A DNA stretch of 64,000 nucleotides. Source: Olsenella profusa. GTDB lineage: Bacteria > Actinomycetota > Coriobacteriia > Coriobacteriales > Atopobiaceae. The stretch covers positions 1-64,000 of the forward strand of contig NZ_JACSNQ010000011.1 in NCBI RefSeq assembly GCF_016900315.1. The letters are read 5' to 3'. Shown in pieces: positions 25,192 to 34,768 of the stretch. The translations under genes and the position numbers were made by a program. Position 1 is the stretch's first letter, and every line of letters starts with the position of its first letter. A model generated the notes under the pieces. The model was given only the letters and a program-made list of their open reading frames with translations. It was not told the origin of the DNA and ran no database searches.

Positions 25192-26628
25192 ATGTTCGAC
25201 TCCTTCATGTCTGTCCTGTCCACGCTGAACGACAACGTCCTGTGGGGCCTTCCCATGGTCGTGCTGATGATCGGGACGGGCGTGTTCCTGCTCTTCGTCA
25301 CGCGCGGCGTCGTTTTCAGGCGCTTCAACGTGGTGATGCGCTACACCACCAAGACGCTCTTCCACCGCCCGAGTGCCGACGAGCTCGAGCACGGCGCCAT
25401 CTCGCCGTTCCAGGCGGTCTGCACCGCGCTCGCGGCCACGCTCGGCACGGGCAACATCGTCGGCGTGGCGCTCGCCGTGGCCACGGGCGGCCCGGGCGCG
25501 ATCTTCTGGCTGTGGCTCTCCGCGCTCGCCGGCATGGTCATCAAGTACTGCGAGGTCACGCTCTCGGTGGCCTACCGCACCCGCAACGAGCGCGGCGAGA
25601 TCGTCGGCGGCCCCATGTACTACATCTCCCGCGGCCTGGGCACCACCTGGCTCGCGGTGCTCTTTGCCATCTTCGGCTTCCTTGCCTCGTTCGGCATCGG
25701 GGCGAGCGTGCAGGCCAACTCGCTCGCCGGCAGTGTGAACGCCACCTTCGGCGTCCCGCTGCCCGTCATCGGCGCCGTCGTGGCGCTGCTCGCCGGGCTC
25801 GTGCTCATCGGCGGCATCAAGCGCATCTCGCAGGTCACCGAGAAGCTCGTGCCCTTCGTCGCCGTCTTCTACCTCATCGGCGCCTTCGCGGTGCTCGTCA
25901 TCAACGCGGCGGAGATCCCGGCGGCCATCGCCATGATCTTCCGCGACGCGTTCACCGGCACGGCGGCCACGGGCGGCTTCCTGGGCGCCACGGTCATGTA
26001 CGCCTGCCGCGTCGGCATGTCGCGCGGCGTGTTCACCCACGAGGCGGGCATGGGCTCGGCGCCCATCGCGCACGCCTCCGCCGACACCGACCACCCCGCC
26101 CGCCAGGGCCTCTGGGGCACCTTCGAGGTGTTCTTCGACAGTATCGTGATGTGCACGCTCACGGGCCTCGTCATCATCACCTCGGGGCTCTGGTGCGCCG
26201 ACCCGCAGATGCCCGAGGGCGCCATGAGCTCGGCGGCCTTCGAGCAGAGCATCCCCGGCGGCCAGTACGTCGTGACCGTGGGCCTCATGCTCTTTGCCTT
26301 CGCCACGCTCATCGCGTGGTACTACTACGGCGAGAAGTGCGTCGAGTACCTCTTCCGCCGCGCTCCCAGGGCCGGTCGCGTGGCGCGCCGGGTCTACCAG
26401 GTGGCCTACGTCGCCATGGTGTTCGCGGGCTGCGTGGCGAACCTCGACGTGGTGTGGGAGTTCGCCGACTGCTTCAACGGCCTCATGGCCATCCCCAACC
26501 TCATTGCCCTCATCGCGCTCTCGCCGGTTATCCGCCGCCTCACGCGCGACTTCTTCCGCGACCCCGACCGCATCCGTCCGCGCAACGCTGACTACTCCGA
26601 CCTGCTGACGTTCCGCGACGGGGAGTAG
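25192..26628 (+). CDS. Sodium:alanine symporter, AGCS family
   Basis: A 478-aa membrane protein of the AGCS (amino acid carrier) family that takes up alanine or glycine with sodium. About ten to eleven hydrophobic segments are visible. Family marks include LAATLGTGNIVGVALA near residue 80, GGPMYYISRGLG near 140, and the signature SRGVFTHEAGMGSAPIAHASA near 275-293. ATG 25192 follows GAAGGGTGACTC. It stands alone between the island and the DUF2130 gene and marks the return to the high-GC core. Confidence 0.95.
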   Translation: MFDSFMSVLSTLNDNVLWGLPMVVLMIGTGVFLLFVTRGVVFRRFNVVMRYTTKTLFHRPSADELEHGAISPFQAVCTALAATLGTGNIVGVALAVATGGPGAIFWLWLSALAGMVIKYCEVTLSVAYRTRNERGEIVGGPMYYISRGLGTTWLAVLFAIFGFLASFGIGASVQANSLAGSVNATFGVPLPVIGAVVALLAGLVLIGGIKRISQVTEKLVPFVAVFYLIGAFAVLVINAAEIPAAIAMIFRDAFTGTAATGGFLGATVMYACRVGMSRGVFTHEAGMGSAPIAHASADTDHPARQGLWGTFEVFFDSIVMCTLTGLVIITSGLWCADPQMPEGAMSSAAFEQSIPGGQYVVTVGLMLFAFATLIAWYYYGEKCVEYLFRRAPRAGRVARRVYQVAYVAMVFAGCVANLDVVWEFADCFNGLMAIPNLIALIALSPVIRRLTRDFFRDPDRIRPRNADYSDLLTFRDGE

Positions 26629-26714
26629 CAGGCCTCGTGCCCGCCGCCCCTTCTCGCCCGTTTGTGTCCGGTCGGACGGGTACCCTTGTACCAGACCACA
26701 AGAACGGGGGAGCG

Positions 26715-28175
26715 ATGGCTGAGATCAGGTGCCCGCACTGCGGGGAGGTCTTCCAGGTTGACGAGACGGAGTACGCCGAGATCGTGCGGCAGGTGCGTGA
26801 CGCGGAGTTCCAGAGCGAGCTCGCGGCGCGCGAGCAGCTGGCCCGCCGCGAGCGCGAGAGCGCGGTGACAGCTGCCGTTGCCAAGGCCCGCGAGGAGGCC
26901 GCCTCCGCCGCCTCGGCGAGCGCCGCGGAGATCGAGCGCCTCAAGGCGCAGGTCAGGGAGGGCGCCACCGCGCTCGAGCTCGCCCGCGCCTCGGCGAGCA
27001 AGGACCTCGCGGAGCAGCGCGCGGCCGCCGAGAAGGACCTCGCGGAGCGGCTCGGCGCCTCAGAGCGGCGCGTGGCGGAGCTCGAGGCCCAGCTCAAGGC
27101 CCGCGAGGAGGCCTTCGCCACGGAGAAGGCCCTGGCCGTGAGCGAGGCCACCGGCGAGCAGGGCCAGCGCATCACGGAGCTGGAGGGGCAGGTGCGCTCC
27201 GCCCAGCTCGAGCGCAACCAGGTGGAGGCCTCCCTCAGGCAGCAGATGCTCGAGCAGGCCAACTACAAGGACCAGACCATCCGGGACCGCGAGGCGGAGA
27301 TCGAGCGCCTGCGCTCCCAGCGCTCGCGGCTCTCCACCAAGCTCATCGGGGAGACGCTCGAGCAGCACTGCGAGATGGAGTTCAACCGCTGGAGGTCGCT
27401 GGGCTTTCGCGGCGCGGAGTTCCACAAGGACAACGACGTCGTGGACGGCTCCAAGGGCGACTACGTCTTCCGTGAAGTGGGGGAGGACGGCGTGGAGGTC
27501 GTCTCTATCATGTTCGAGATGAAGAACGAGGACGACGCCTCGGCCGAACGCAGCCGTCACAAGAACGCCGACTTCTTCAAGAAGCTGGACCAGGACCGGC
27601 GCAACAAGCACTGCGAGTACGCGGTGCTCGTCTCGATGCTCGAGCCGGAAAGCGACCTCTACAACTCCGGCATCGTGGACGTCTCCTGGGCCTACGAGAA
27701 GATGTACGTGATCCGCCCGCAGTTCTTCATCCCCATGATCACACTGCTGAGAAACGCCGCGGAGAACGCCGTGGGCTACCGGCGCGAGCTCGCCGAGATC
27801 CGCCAGCAGAACATCGACATCACGCACTTCGAGGAGGCGCTTGACGACTTCAAGGACAAGTTCGGCAAGAACTACGCCACGGCGAGCAGGAAGTTCCAGA
27901 CCGCGATCGAGGAGATCGACAAGACCATCACCCACCTGCAGAAGGTGCGTGACAACCTGACCTCCTCGGAGAACCAGCTGCGCCTGGCCAACAAGAAGGC
28001 CGACGAGCTCACCATCAGAAAGCTCACCTGGAAGAACCCCACGATGCGCGAGAAGTTCGCCGAGGCGCGCGCCGCGCGAGAGGCAGGCCCCGGCACGCCC
28101 GCGGCCGAGGACGTGCCGCCCAGGGCAAACGTCCCCGAAGAGGAGGACGCCGTGGAGCCGGATGGCGTAGAGTAA
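26715..28175 (+). CDS. DUF2130 coiled-coil protein
   Basis: A 486-aa DUF2130 family protein. The N-terminus has a short zinc-ribbon-like motif (IRCPHCGEVFQV) with only one CxxC pair. Residues about 25-215 form a long Ala/Glu/Arg-rich coiled coil. The conserved DUF2130 domain follows (EFNRWRSLGFRGAEFHKDND near residue 225, then SKGDYVFRE, EMKNEDD and KKLDQDR); its core resembles restriction-like folds. A second coiled coil and a low-complexity tail end the protein. Function is unknown. ATG 26715 follows GGGGGAGCG. Confidence 0.88.
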   Translation: MAEIRCPHCGEVFQVDETEYAEIVRQVRDAEFQSELAAREQLARRERESAVTAAVAKAREEAASAASASAAEIERLKAQVREGATALELARASASKDLAEQRAAAEKDLAERLGASERRVAELEAQLKAREEAFATEKALAVSEATGEQGQRITELEGQVRSAQLERNQVEASLRQQMLEQANYKDQTIRDREAEIERLRSQRSRLSTKLIGETLEQHCEMEFNRWRSLGFRGAEFHKDNDVVDGSKGDYVFREVGEDGVEVVSIMFEMKNEDDASAERSRHKNADFFKKLDQDRRNKHCEYAVLVSMLEPESDLYNSGIVDVSWAYEKMYVIRPQFFIPMITLLRNAAENAVGYRRELAEIRQQNIDITHFEEALDDFKDKFGKNYATASRKFQTAIEEIDKTITHLQKVRDNLTSSENQLRLANKKADELTIRKLTWKNPTMREKFAEARAAREAGPGTPAAEDVPPRANVPEEEDAVEPDGVE

Positions 28176-28235
28176 GTAGCCCTGGCCCGAAGGGGCCGCC
28201 TGCTGGAGCCTACCCGGAAGCGGAGGTGTTGGGCC

Positions 28236-28847
28236 GTGGAGCCGGTTTCTGACTTTGACTTTGAGACGTTCTTCAAAGACGTCGTGGGCATAAGGGACGA
28301 GGAGCTGGCACGGGCGCTTGCCGCCGACGCCGCGCTCGTGCACTATCGCAAGGGCGAGCTCCTGCTGCGCGAGGGGGAGGTCTCGGGCCGTGTGGGCTTC
28401 CTCGTCTCGGGGCTGGTGCGCAGCTTCTTCACCGACGCCGAGGGCCACGACGCCACGGACTGCCTCGTGGTCCGTCCGGGCGCCGTCCTTGCGCCGAGCC
28501 CAGAGCTGAGGGTGCCCTCGCCGGATGCGGTCGAGACGCTCGCGGAGAGTGACATGGCCTTCGTGCCGCTTGCGGTGATAGAGCGTCTGCTTCAGACGAG
28601 CCTCGCCGCCAACCAGCTCTATGCACGCATCGTGGCCGAGGCGTGGCGCGAGCACTGGGAGGTGCGCCGCGCCGTCTCTCAGCTGCGCGCGCGTGAGCGC
28701 TATCTCTGGTTTGCCGAGAAGAACCCCGAGCTCGTCGAGCTGGCCCCGAGCAAGTACGTTGCGTCGCTCCTGGGGATGACGCCGGTCACGCTCTCCCGCC
28801 TGCGCTCCGAGATCAGGAGCGAGGACGGACGACGGATGCCCCGCTAG
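28236..28847 (+). CDS. Crp/Fnr family transcriptional regulator
   Basis: A 203-aa protein with an N-terminal cyclic-nucleotide-binding-like beta roll (HYRKGELLLREGEVSGRVGFLVSGLVRSF near residues 36-65) and a C-terminal winged helix (SKYVASLLGMTPVTLSRLRSEI near 172-193). The Cys residues of true Fnr are absent, so an iron-sulphur sensor is unlikely; the ligand is unknown. The GTG start follows GGAGGTGTTGGGCC. It is convergent with dxs and overlaps it by four bases. Confidence 0.9.
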   Translation: MEPVSDFDFETFFKDVVGIRDEELARALAADAALVHYRKGELLLREGEVSGRVGFLVSGLVRSFFTDAEGHDATDCLVVRPGAVLAPSPELRVPSPDAVETLAESDMAFVPLAVIERLLQTSLAANQLYARIVAEAWREHWEVRRAVSQLRARERYLWFAEKNPELVELAPSKYVASLLGMTPVTLSRLRSEIRSEDGRRMPR

Positions 28848-30619
28848 GCCTCGCGCCCCAGGGCGGCAAGGACGTCGGCGCAGACGTCCGCGGGCGTCAT
28901 GCGGCAGCTGGCGAGAAGCTCGGCGGGGTCGTAGCGGTCGACGAAGGCGCGCGGCAGGCCGTAGCAGAGCACGCGCACGTCGTCCGCGCCGAGCGCGCGG
29001 GCGCAGCGCTCGCCGAAGCCGCCCTCCAGGACGCCGTCCTCAAGCGTGACGATGACGCGGTGGCCGACCGCAAGCCTCCCGAGCAGCCCCTCGTCGGCGG
29101 CGTTCGCACGGCGCGGGTTCACGAGCGTGGCTCGCACGCCATGCGCGGCAAGCTCGTTGGCGACCTGCTCGCCCAGCGGGAAGGCGTCGCCGAGCGCGAG
29201 CACGGCCACGCCGGCGCCCTCGCGCACGACCTCGAAGCCCTGCCCGTAGTCCTCGGCCCGGGCGAAGTCCGGCCGGGACGCAACGCCTGCCACCGGGACG
29301 CGGATGGCAACGGGACCGCCCTCGTGGCCGACGGACCAGGAGAGCATGTCGAGGTACTCCTCGATGCAGGTGGGCGCGAGGTAGGTGAGACCGGGCATCG
29401 AGCCGAGCATGGGGACGTCGAAGAAGCCCAGGTGCGTGGCGTCGGTCGTGCCGAAGGCGGACGCCCCGAAGACGAGTATCGTGGCTGGCACGGCGTTGAG
29501 GCAGAGGTCGTGCCAGAGCTCGTCGTAGGCGCGCTGCAGGAAGGTGGCGTAGATGCCGAGCACGGGGCGCGCCCCCGCGCGGGCGAGCCCGGTCACGTAG
29601 GTGACGGCGTGCTCCTCGGCGATGCCTACGTCCACGAACTGGGCTCCGGCGCGCTCGCGCAGCTCCGGCGTGAAGCCCATGATGTAGGGGGTCGCGGCGC
29701 TCACGGCCACGACGCGCCGGTCGGTGCGCATCCAGTCCAGCAGGAGCGCGCCAGTGACGTTGGCGTAGTTCTCGTCGGCGGAGTCGGCCGGCACGGGCGT
29801 GTGGGCCCGGCCCCCGCTCGTCACGTCAAAGGGCGCCGCGTGGTGCCAGCTCTCGGGGTCGGCGACGGCCGGCGCGAAGCCGTGGCCCTTCTCGGTGTGC
29901 ACGTGGAGGACCACGGGGTGGTCGCACCCGCGCAGCTCGGCGAGGGCCGCCTCGAGCGCGGCGACGTCGTGGCCACCCTCGAGGTAGCGGTAGTCCAGTC
30001 CCAGGGCGCGGAACACGTTGTTCGGAGCGGTTCCGTGGGTGGCGCGCAGCTCGGCGAGGTTGCGGTAGATGCCGCCGCGGTTGGGCGCGATGGACCACTC
30101 GTTGTCGTTCACCACGACGATGAGCCCGCTGCCGAGCTCGGCGGCGTTGTCGAGGCCCTCGAAGGCCAGGCCGCCGGAGAGCGAGCCGTCGCCGATGACG
30201 GCCACCACGTCGTACTTCTCGCCGGCGAGGTCGCGCGCCTTGGCAAGGCCGCAGGCCAGGCTCACCGAGGTGGAGGTGTGGCCCATGGAGAAGAGGTCGT
30301 GCTCGGACTCGCGCGGGCTGGAGAAGCCGGAGACGTCCTCGAAGTGCTCCGGCTCGAGGAAGGCGCGGGCGCGCCCGGTGAGCATCTTGTGCGGGTAGGT
30401 CTGGTGCGAGACGTCAAAGACGAGCTTGTCGTGCGGCGTGTGGAACACGCGGTGCAGCGCCACAGTGAGCTCCACCACGGCGAGGTTGGAGCCAAGGTGC
30501 CCGCCGACGGCGGCCGAGCTCGTGATGACGGCGTCACGGATCTCCTGGCAGAGCGCGGGGAGGGCGGAGGCGGGGAGGGCGCGTACGTCTTCTGGCGACG
30601 TGATGTGCTCCAGATACAT
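28844..30619 (-). CDS. dxs: 1-deoxy-D-xylulose-5-phosphate synthase
   Basis: Thiamine-diphosphate enzyme that makes DXP from pyruvate and glyceraldehyde 3-phosphate, the entry to the MEP isoprenoid pathway. 591 aa, slightly shorter than E. coli (620). Marks are SSAAVGGHLGSNLAVVELT near residue 35, FDVSHQTYPHKMLTGR, GDGSLSGGLAFEGLDNAAE at 143-161 with the ThDP motif ending in NDN, and a transketolase-type FVDVGIAEEHAVTYVTGLA segment near 345. ATG 30619 follows GGAGGAGG. A good promoter lies at 30691-30719. Confidence 0.95.
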   Translation of the reverse strand: MYLEHITSPEDVRALPASALPALCQEIRDAVITSSAAVGGHLGSNLAVVELTVALHRVFHTPHDKLVFDVSHQTYPHKMLTGRARAFLEPEHFEDVSGFSSPRESEHDLFSMGHTSTSVSLACGLAKARDLAGEKYDVVAVIGDGSLSGGLAFEGLDNAAELGSGLIVVVNDNEWSIAPNRGGIYRNLAELRATHGTAPNNVFRALGLDYRYLEGGHDVAALEAALAELRGCDHPVVLHVHTEKGHGFAPAVADPESWHHAAPFDVTSGGRAHTPVPADSADENYANVTGALLLDWMRTDRRVVAVSAATPYIMGFTPELRERAGAQFVDVGIAEEHAVTYVTGLARAGARPVLGIYATFLQRAYDELWHDLCLNAVPATILVFGASAFGTTDATHLGFFDVPMLGSMPGLTYLAPTCIEEYLDMLSWSVGHEGGPVAIRVPVAGVASRPDFARAEDYGQGFEVVREGAGVAVLALGDAFPLGEQVANELAAHGVRATLVNPRRANAADEGLLGRLAVGHRVIVTLEDGVLEGGFGERCARALGADDVRVLCYGLPRAFVDRYDPAELLASCRMTPADVCADVLAALGREA

Positions 30620-30690
30620 GGACGTCCTCCTCCCTGTGCGCGCCTTGGCCTGACCGGCCCCGGCACCTGGCCCCTCCACAAAGTCACGGT

Positions 30691-30719
30691 CTTATAGCTT
30701 CTCACATTTGCTTGTACAA
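30691..30719 (-). promoter_or_regulatory. dxs promoter
   Basis: Read on the minus strand: -35 TTGTAC (30714-30719), a 17-base spacer, and -10 TATAAG (30691-30696), about 70 bases before the dxs start. Position and spacing fit sigma-70. Confidence 0.6.
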
Positions 30720-30886
30720 GTTGTGTCGCGTCTGCGAAAAGCGCCTGTCACCGACGCACGGGCGCCCGGGCGGTGCCGCGTCGGCATGAGCCGGTACAAT
30801 GGGCGAGGCTTTTCAGGGTTGTGTGCCGCGCCCCGTGCGCGGGCGCCTACGGACGCGGGGGCGGACGCCCCGGGGAGGGGACGATC

Positions 30887-31741
30887 ATGGCACGGGTCAT
30901 CATCACGGCGGAGACGGGCTGCGACATCCCGGCCGCGGAGGCGGCCGAGCTGGGCGTGGAGCTCGTCCCGATGCACGTGACCATCGGCGACAAGACCATC
31001 GACGACGGCACGATCTCGCCCTCAGAGATGCTCGAGCAGTGCCGTCAGCTCGGCGTGCTGCCGCGCACGAGCGGCTGCGTGCCGGCTGACTTCCAGGCCG
31101 CCTTCGACCGCATCCACGCCGCGGCGCCCGACGCCCAGATCCTGCACCTCGCCTACTCGGCGGTGACCACCTGCTCGCTCGAGTCCGCGCTCACGGCGGC
31201 CGAGGGGCGCGACTACGTGACCACCCTCGACACCCAGCACGTCACAGTGGGCCAGGGCCTCGTGGTGCGCGAGACGGCCGCCTGGCTGCGCGCGCACCCG
31301 GAGGCCGACGTGGCCGCGGCGCGCGACTTCGCCGCGGGCGTGGCCGCGCGGGTGCGCATGGCGTTTCTGCCCGGGGACCTCGGCTACCTGCGCGCCGGCG
31401 GGCGCCTCTCCAACGTGGCCTTCCTCGGCGCCACGCTGCTCAAGATCAAACCGGTGGTGGAGCTCCGGGAGGGCCGGCTCGTGGCCACCAAGAAGCTCCG
31501 CGGCTCGATGTCCGGGGCGGCGGTGAGCCTCATCGACTACCTGGCGCTGCGCGAGGAGTTCGACCCCGCGCGCATCGTCTTCGTGAAGAGCCCGGGGCTG
31601 CCCGACCAGGTGCGCGCCGCGGCCACCGAGCACGCCCAGGGCCTCGGCTTTGCGCAGGTCGAGTGGTACGAGACCGGGAACGTCATCACCTCGCACTGCG
31701 GCCCGGGCGCCATCGGCGTGGCGCTGCTCGCCAAGGCATAG
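30887..31741 (+). CDS. DegV family fatty-acid-binding protein
   Basis: A 284-aa DegV-family protein; characterised members (FakB) bind a fatty acid and hand it to the kinase FakA. N-terminal TAETGCDIPAAEAAELGVELVPM, the RTSGCVPADF loop with the ligand-contacting Ser/Thr, LAYSAVTTCSLES and the C-terminal HCGPGAIGVALLA are typical. ATG 30887 follows GGGGAGGGG. No fakA is in the window, so the fatty-acid role is by family. A -10-like TACAAT is at 30795. A family A repeat array follows. Confidence 0.92.
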   Translation: MARVIITAETGCDIPAAEAAELGVELVPMHVTIGDKTIDDGTISPSEMLEQCRQLGVLPRTSGCVPADFQAAFDRIHAAAPDAQILHLAYSAVTTCSLESALTAAEGRDYVTTLDTQHVTVGQGLVVRETAAWLRAHPEADVAAARDFAAGVAARVRMAFLPGDLGYLRAGGRLSNVAFLGATLLKIKPVVELREGRLVATKKLRGSMSGAAVSLIDYLALREEFDPARIVFVKSPGLPDQVRAAATEHAQGLGFAQVEWYETGNVITSHCGPGAIGVALLAKA

Positions 31742-31829
31742 GGCACCGGCGCCGGCGCGGGTGGCCCGGCGGGCGGGAAGGACCGTCTGCCGTGGGCGGC
31801 CCGGCGGGCGAGAAGGACCATCCGCCGCG

Positions 31830-32070
31830 GACGCACCGTTCTCGGACGGTTTTCTCGCCGAGAACGTCCGCAGGCGGTGCGCACATCCTGGGCCGCACCG
31901 TTCCTGGACGGTTTTCTTACCGAGACCGTCCGCAGACGGTACGCGCTCCCGGGGCCGCACTGTTCCCGGACGCCTTGGAGGAAAGATTCGTCCGCAGACG
32001 GTGCGCGCCCCCGGGCCGCACTGTTCCCGGACGGTTTTCTCGCCAGGACCGTCCGCAGGCGGTACGTGCG
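31830..32070. repeat. Family A hairpin array, four copies
   Basis: Copies start at 31830, 31892, 31954 and 32015, a period of 61-62. Each has a left arm like GCACCGTTCTCGGACGGTT, a loop usually containing TTCTCGCC, and a right arm like ACGTCCGCAGGCGGTGCG. Copy 3 has a diverged loop (CCTTGGAGGAAAG). Compensated changes in the arms, such as GCACTG or GGTACG, keep partial pairing. Partial right halves with GAGAAGGACC(G/A)TCCGC occur at 31808 and 34582. The array fills the DegV-FeoAB gap (31742-32190). Confidence 0.85.
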
Positions 32071-32190
32071 CCTCCCTGTCCCCGCCCTGCCGCGGCCCTT
32101 TGGTTTCAGGCTCGCTCGATGTGCCCCCGTCCTCCCTGCCACGCGCTAGAATGGCGTCCGAACGGAGCATCGAGGGGGAAGCGAGCGCGC

Positions 32191-34548
32191 ATGACGCTGG
32201 ACGAGCTTGAGATCGGCAAGGACGCGGTGGTCGCGTCGGTGGACTGCGAGGAGGCGTCGCTCCGGCAGCACATCCTGGACATGGGGCTCACGCCGGGCGT
32301 GGAGGTCACGCTCATGAAGCGCGCCCCGATGGGGGACCCGCTGGAGATCCGCCTGCGCGGCTACGAGCTCACGCTGCGCTCGGCCGACGCGGCGCACATC
32401 ACGCTCACCGGCGTCCATGACGCCCACGAGGCCGCCCAGGGCGCCGAGCGCATCGAGGCATCCGCGCACCCGGCCATCGGCGAGCGTGCCTATGCGCCGC
32501 GGCGCGCGGGCTCGGTGGTGGCGGAGGGCCACCCGCTCAGCTTTGCCCTCGCCGGCAACCAGAACTGTGGCAAGACCACGCTCTTCAACGCGCTCACGGG
32601 CTCCAACCAGCACGTGGGCAACTTCCCGGGCGTCACCGTCGACCGCAAGGACGGCCAGATCAAGGGTCACCCCGAGGCCACGATCACCGACCTGCCCGGC
32701 ATCTACTCGCTCTCCCCCTACACGAGCGAGGAGGTGGTGAGCCGCCGCTTCATCCTCGAGGAGAGCCCGGACGCGATCATCGACATCGTGGACGCCACCA
32801 ACATCGAGCGCAACCTCTACCTGACGCTGCAGCTGATCGAGCTCGACCGGCCGATGGTGCTTGCCCTCAACATGATGGACGAGCTCACCGAGAACGGCGG
32901 TACCGTCGACGTCAACCGCCTGGAGGCGACGCTCGGCATCCCGGTGGTGCCGATCTCGGCGGCCAAGGAGGAGGGCATCTCCGAGCTCGTGGAGCACGCG
33001 CTGCACGTGGCGCGCTTCCGCGAGCACCCCGGGCGCATTGACTTCTGCGACGAGCACGGCGCCGACGGCGGCGCGCTGCACCGCTGCATCCACGGTATCT
33101 GCCACATCATCGAGGACCACGCTGACGCGGCGAACCTGCCGGTGCGCTTTGCGGCAACCAAGCTCATCGAGGGCGACCACCTCGTGGTGAGCGCGCTCAA
33201 CCTTGAGCAGAACGAGCTCGACGCCGTGGAGCACATCATCACGCAGATGGAGGACGAGTCCGGGCACGACCGCATGGCGGCCCTCGCGGACATGCGCTTC
33301 TCGTTCATCGAAGGGGTGTGCGCGGCGTGCGTGGTCAAGCCGCACGAGAGCCGCGAGCACGCGCGCTCGGTGGCGGCCGACCGCATCCTCACGGGCAAGT
33401 ACACCGCCATCCCCGTCTTCATCGCCATCATGGCGCTCGTGTTCTGGGTGACCTTCAGCCTGGTGGGCCAGCGCCTCTCCGACCTGCTGCAGCTGGGGAT
33501 CGACTGGGTGACGGAGGCGGCGGACGCGGGGCTCACGGCCTTCGGCATCAACCCGGTGGTCCACTCCCTGGTGATCGACGGCGTCTTTGCCGGCGTGGGC
33601 ACGGTGCTCACCTTCATGCCGATCATCGTGGTGCTCTTCATCCTGCTCTCGGTGCTCGAGGACTCCGGCTATATGGCGCGCGTGGCCTTCGTGATGGACA
33701 AGCTGCTGCGACGCCTGGGCCTCTCCGGCCGTAGCTTCGTGCCGATGCTCATCGGCTTCGGCTGCTCGGTGCCCGCGATCATGGCCACGCGCACCCTGCC
33801 CTCCGAGCACGACCGCAAGATGACGGTCCTGCTCACCCCGTTCATGAGCTGCTCGGCCAAGCTGCCGGTCTACGCGCTCTTCGCCGGCCTCTTCTTCCCG
33901 GACACGGCGCCCCTCGTGATGGTGGGGCTCTACGTCCTGGGCATGGTCGTGGGCGTGGTGGCCGCGCTCGTGCTCAAGAACACGGCCTTCCGCGGCGACC
34001 CGGTGCCCTTTGTGATGGAGCTGCCCAACTACCGCCTGCCGAGCCTGCGCACCACGATGCGTCTGGCCTGGGACAAGGCCAAGGACTTCATCACGCGCGC
34101 GTTCACGATCATCTTCGTGGCGAGCGTGGTGATCTGGTTCCTGCAGACCTTCGACGTCCGCCTCAACGTGGTGGCCGACCAGTCCCAGAGCATGCTCGCG
34201 CAGCTCGGCGCCCTCATCTCGCCGATCTTTGCCCCGCTGGGCTTTGGCAGCTGGATTGCGGTGGCGGCGCTCGTCGCGGGCTTCGGTGCCAAGGAGAACG
34301 TCGTGGCCACCCTCACGGTTCTGCTCGGCGGGTCCACGGCGGCGCTGGTCGGGCTCTTCACGCCGTTCACGGCCTTCTGCTTCCTGTGCTTCGTGCTGCT
34401 CTATACTCCGTGCGTGGCGGCGATCTCCGCGGTGAGAAACGAACTCGGCGGGCGCTACGCGGCGGTGGTCGTGGTGATGCAGTGTGTGGTGGCGTGGGTC
34501 GTGACGTTTGCGGCGCACGCGATCGGCATGGCGCTCGGGCTCGCGTAG
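32191..34548 (+). CDS. feoB: Ferrous iron transporter, FeoA-FeoB fusion
   Basis: A 785-aa fusion. Residues 1-75 form a FeoA SH3-like domain (ILDMGLTPGVEVTLMKRAPMG). A linker of about 40 residues follows, then the FeoB G domain: G1 AGNQNCGKTTLFNALTG at about 121, G2 GVTVD, G3 DLPGIYSLSPYTSEE and G4 NMMDEL. The helical domain and the membrane part with two Gate motifs (FGCSVPAIMATR near 525 and LTPFMSCSAKLPVYALFAG near 550) complete it. It imports Fe2+ under anaerobic conditions. G1 has Asn-Gln in place of the more common Asn-Pro. ATG 32191 is chosen from the FeoA N-terminus. A TAGAAT -10-like element lies at 32147-32152. Confidence 0.96.
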   Translation: MTLDELEIGKDAVVASVDCEEASLRQHILDMGLTPGVEVTLMKRAPMGDPLEIRLRGYELTLRSADAAHITLTGVHDAHEAAQGAERIEASAHPAIGERAYAPRRAGSVVAEGHPLSFALAGNQNCGKTTLFNALTGSNQHVGNFPGVTVDRKDGQIKGHPEATITDLPGIYSLSPYTSEEVVSRRFILEESPDAIIDIVDATNIERNLYLTLQLIELDRPMVLALNMMDELTENGGTVDVNRLEATLGIPVVPISAAKEEGISELVEHALHVARFREHPGRIDFCDEHGADGGALHRCIHGICHIIEDHADAANLPVRFAATKLIEGDHLVVSALNLEQNELDAVEHIITQMEDESGHDRMAALADMRFSFIEGVCAACVVKPHESREHARSVAADRILTGKYTAIPVFIAIMALVFWVTFSLVGQRLSDLLQLGIDWVTEAADAGLTAFGINPVVHSLVIDGVFAGVGTVLTFMPIIVVLFILLSVLEDSGYMARVAFVMDKLLRRLGLSGRSFVPMLIGFGCSVPAIMATRTLPSEHDRKMTVLLTPFMSCSAKLPVYALFAGLFFPDTAPLVMVGLYVLGMVVGVVAALVLKNTAFRGDPVPFVMELPNYRLPSLRTTMRLAWDKAKDFITRAFTIIFVASVVIWFLQTFDVRLNVVADQSQSMLAQLGALISPIFAPLGFGSWIAVAALVAGFGAKENVVATLTVLLGGSTAALVGLFTPFTAFCFLCFVLLYTPCVAAISAVRNELGGRYAAVVVVMQCVVAWVVTFAAHAIGMALGLA

Positions 34549-34768
34549 CGGAGGGGCCGTGGCGGGTGCGTTTGGCGACGGGGGCGAGAAGGACCGTCCG
34601 CGGTGTCGGGCGTGCCCGGCCGCGGCCGCCCGCGCAGTACCCGCGCCTCGCCCGTCCGCGGCACACTCCGCCCCGTCTCCCGGCTGTCCCTTGACGTGGG
34701 CGCCCATCTGGGCAACCATGCAAGTATGAGAACGATTCCACATCGGCTGCGCGCAAAGGAGACGGGCC

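Noticed and set aside
31663-32190. N-terminal extension of the FeoAB frame by 176 codons
   Set aside because: This part is the family A repeat array read in frame; FeoA homology begins at 32191.
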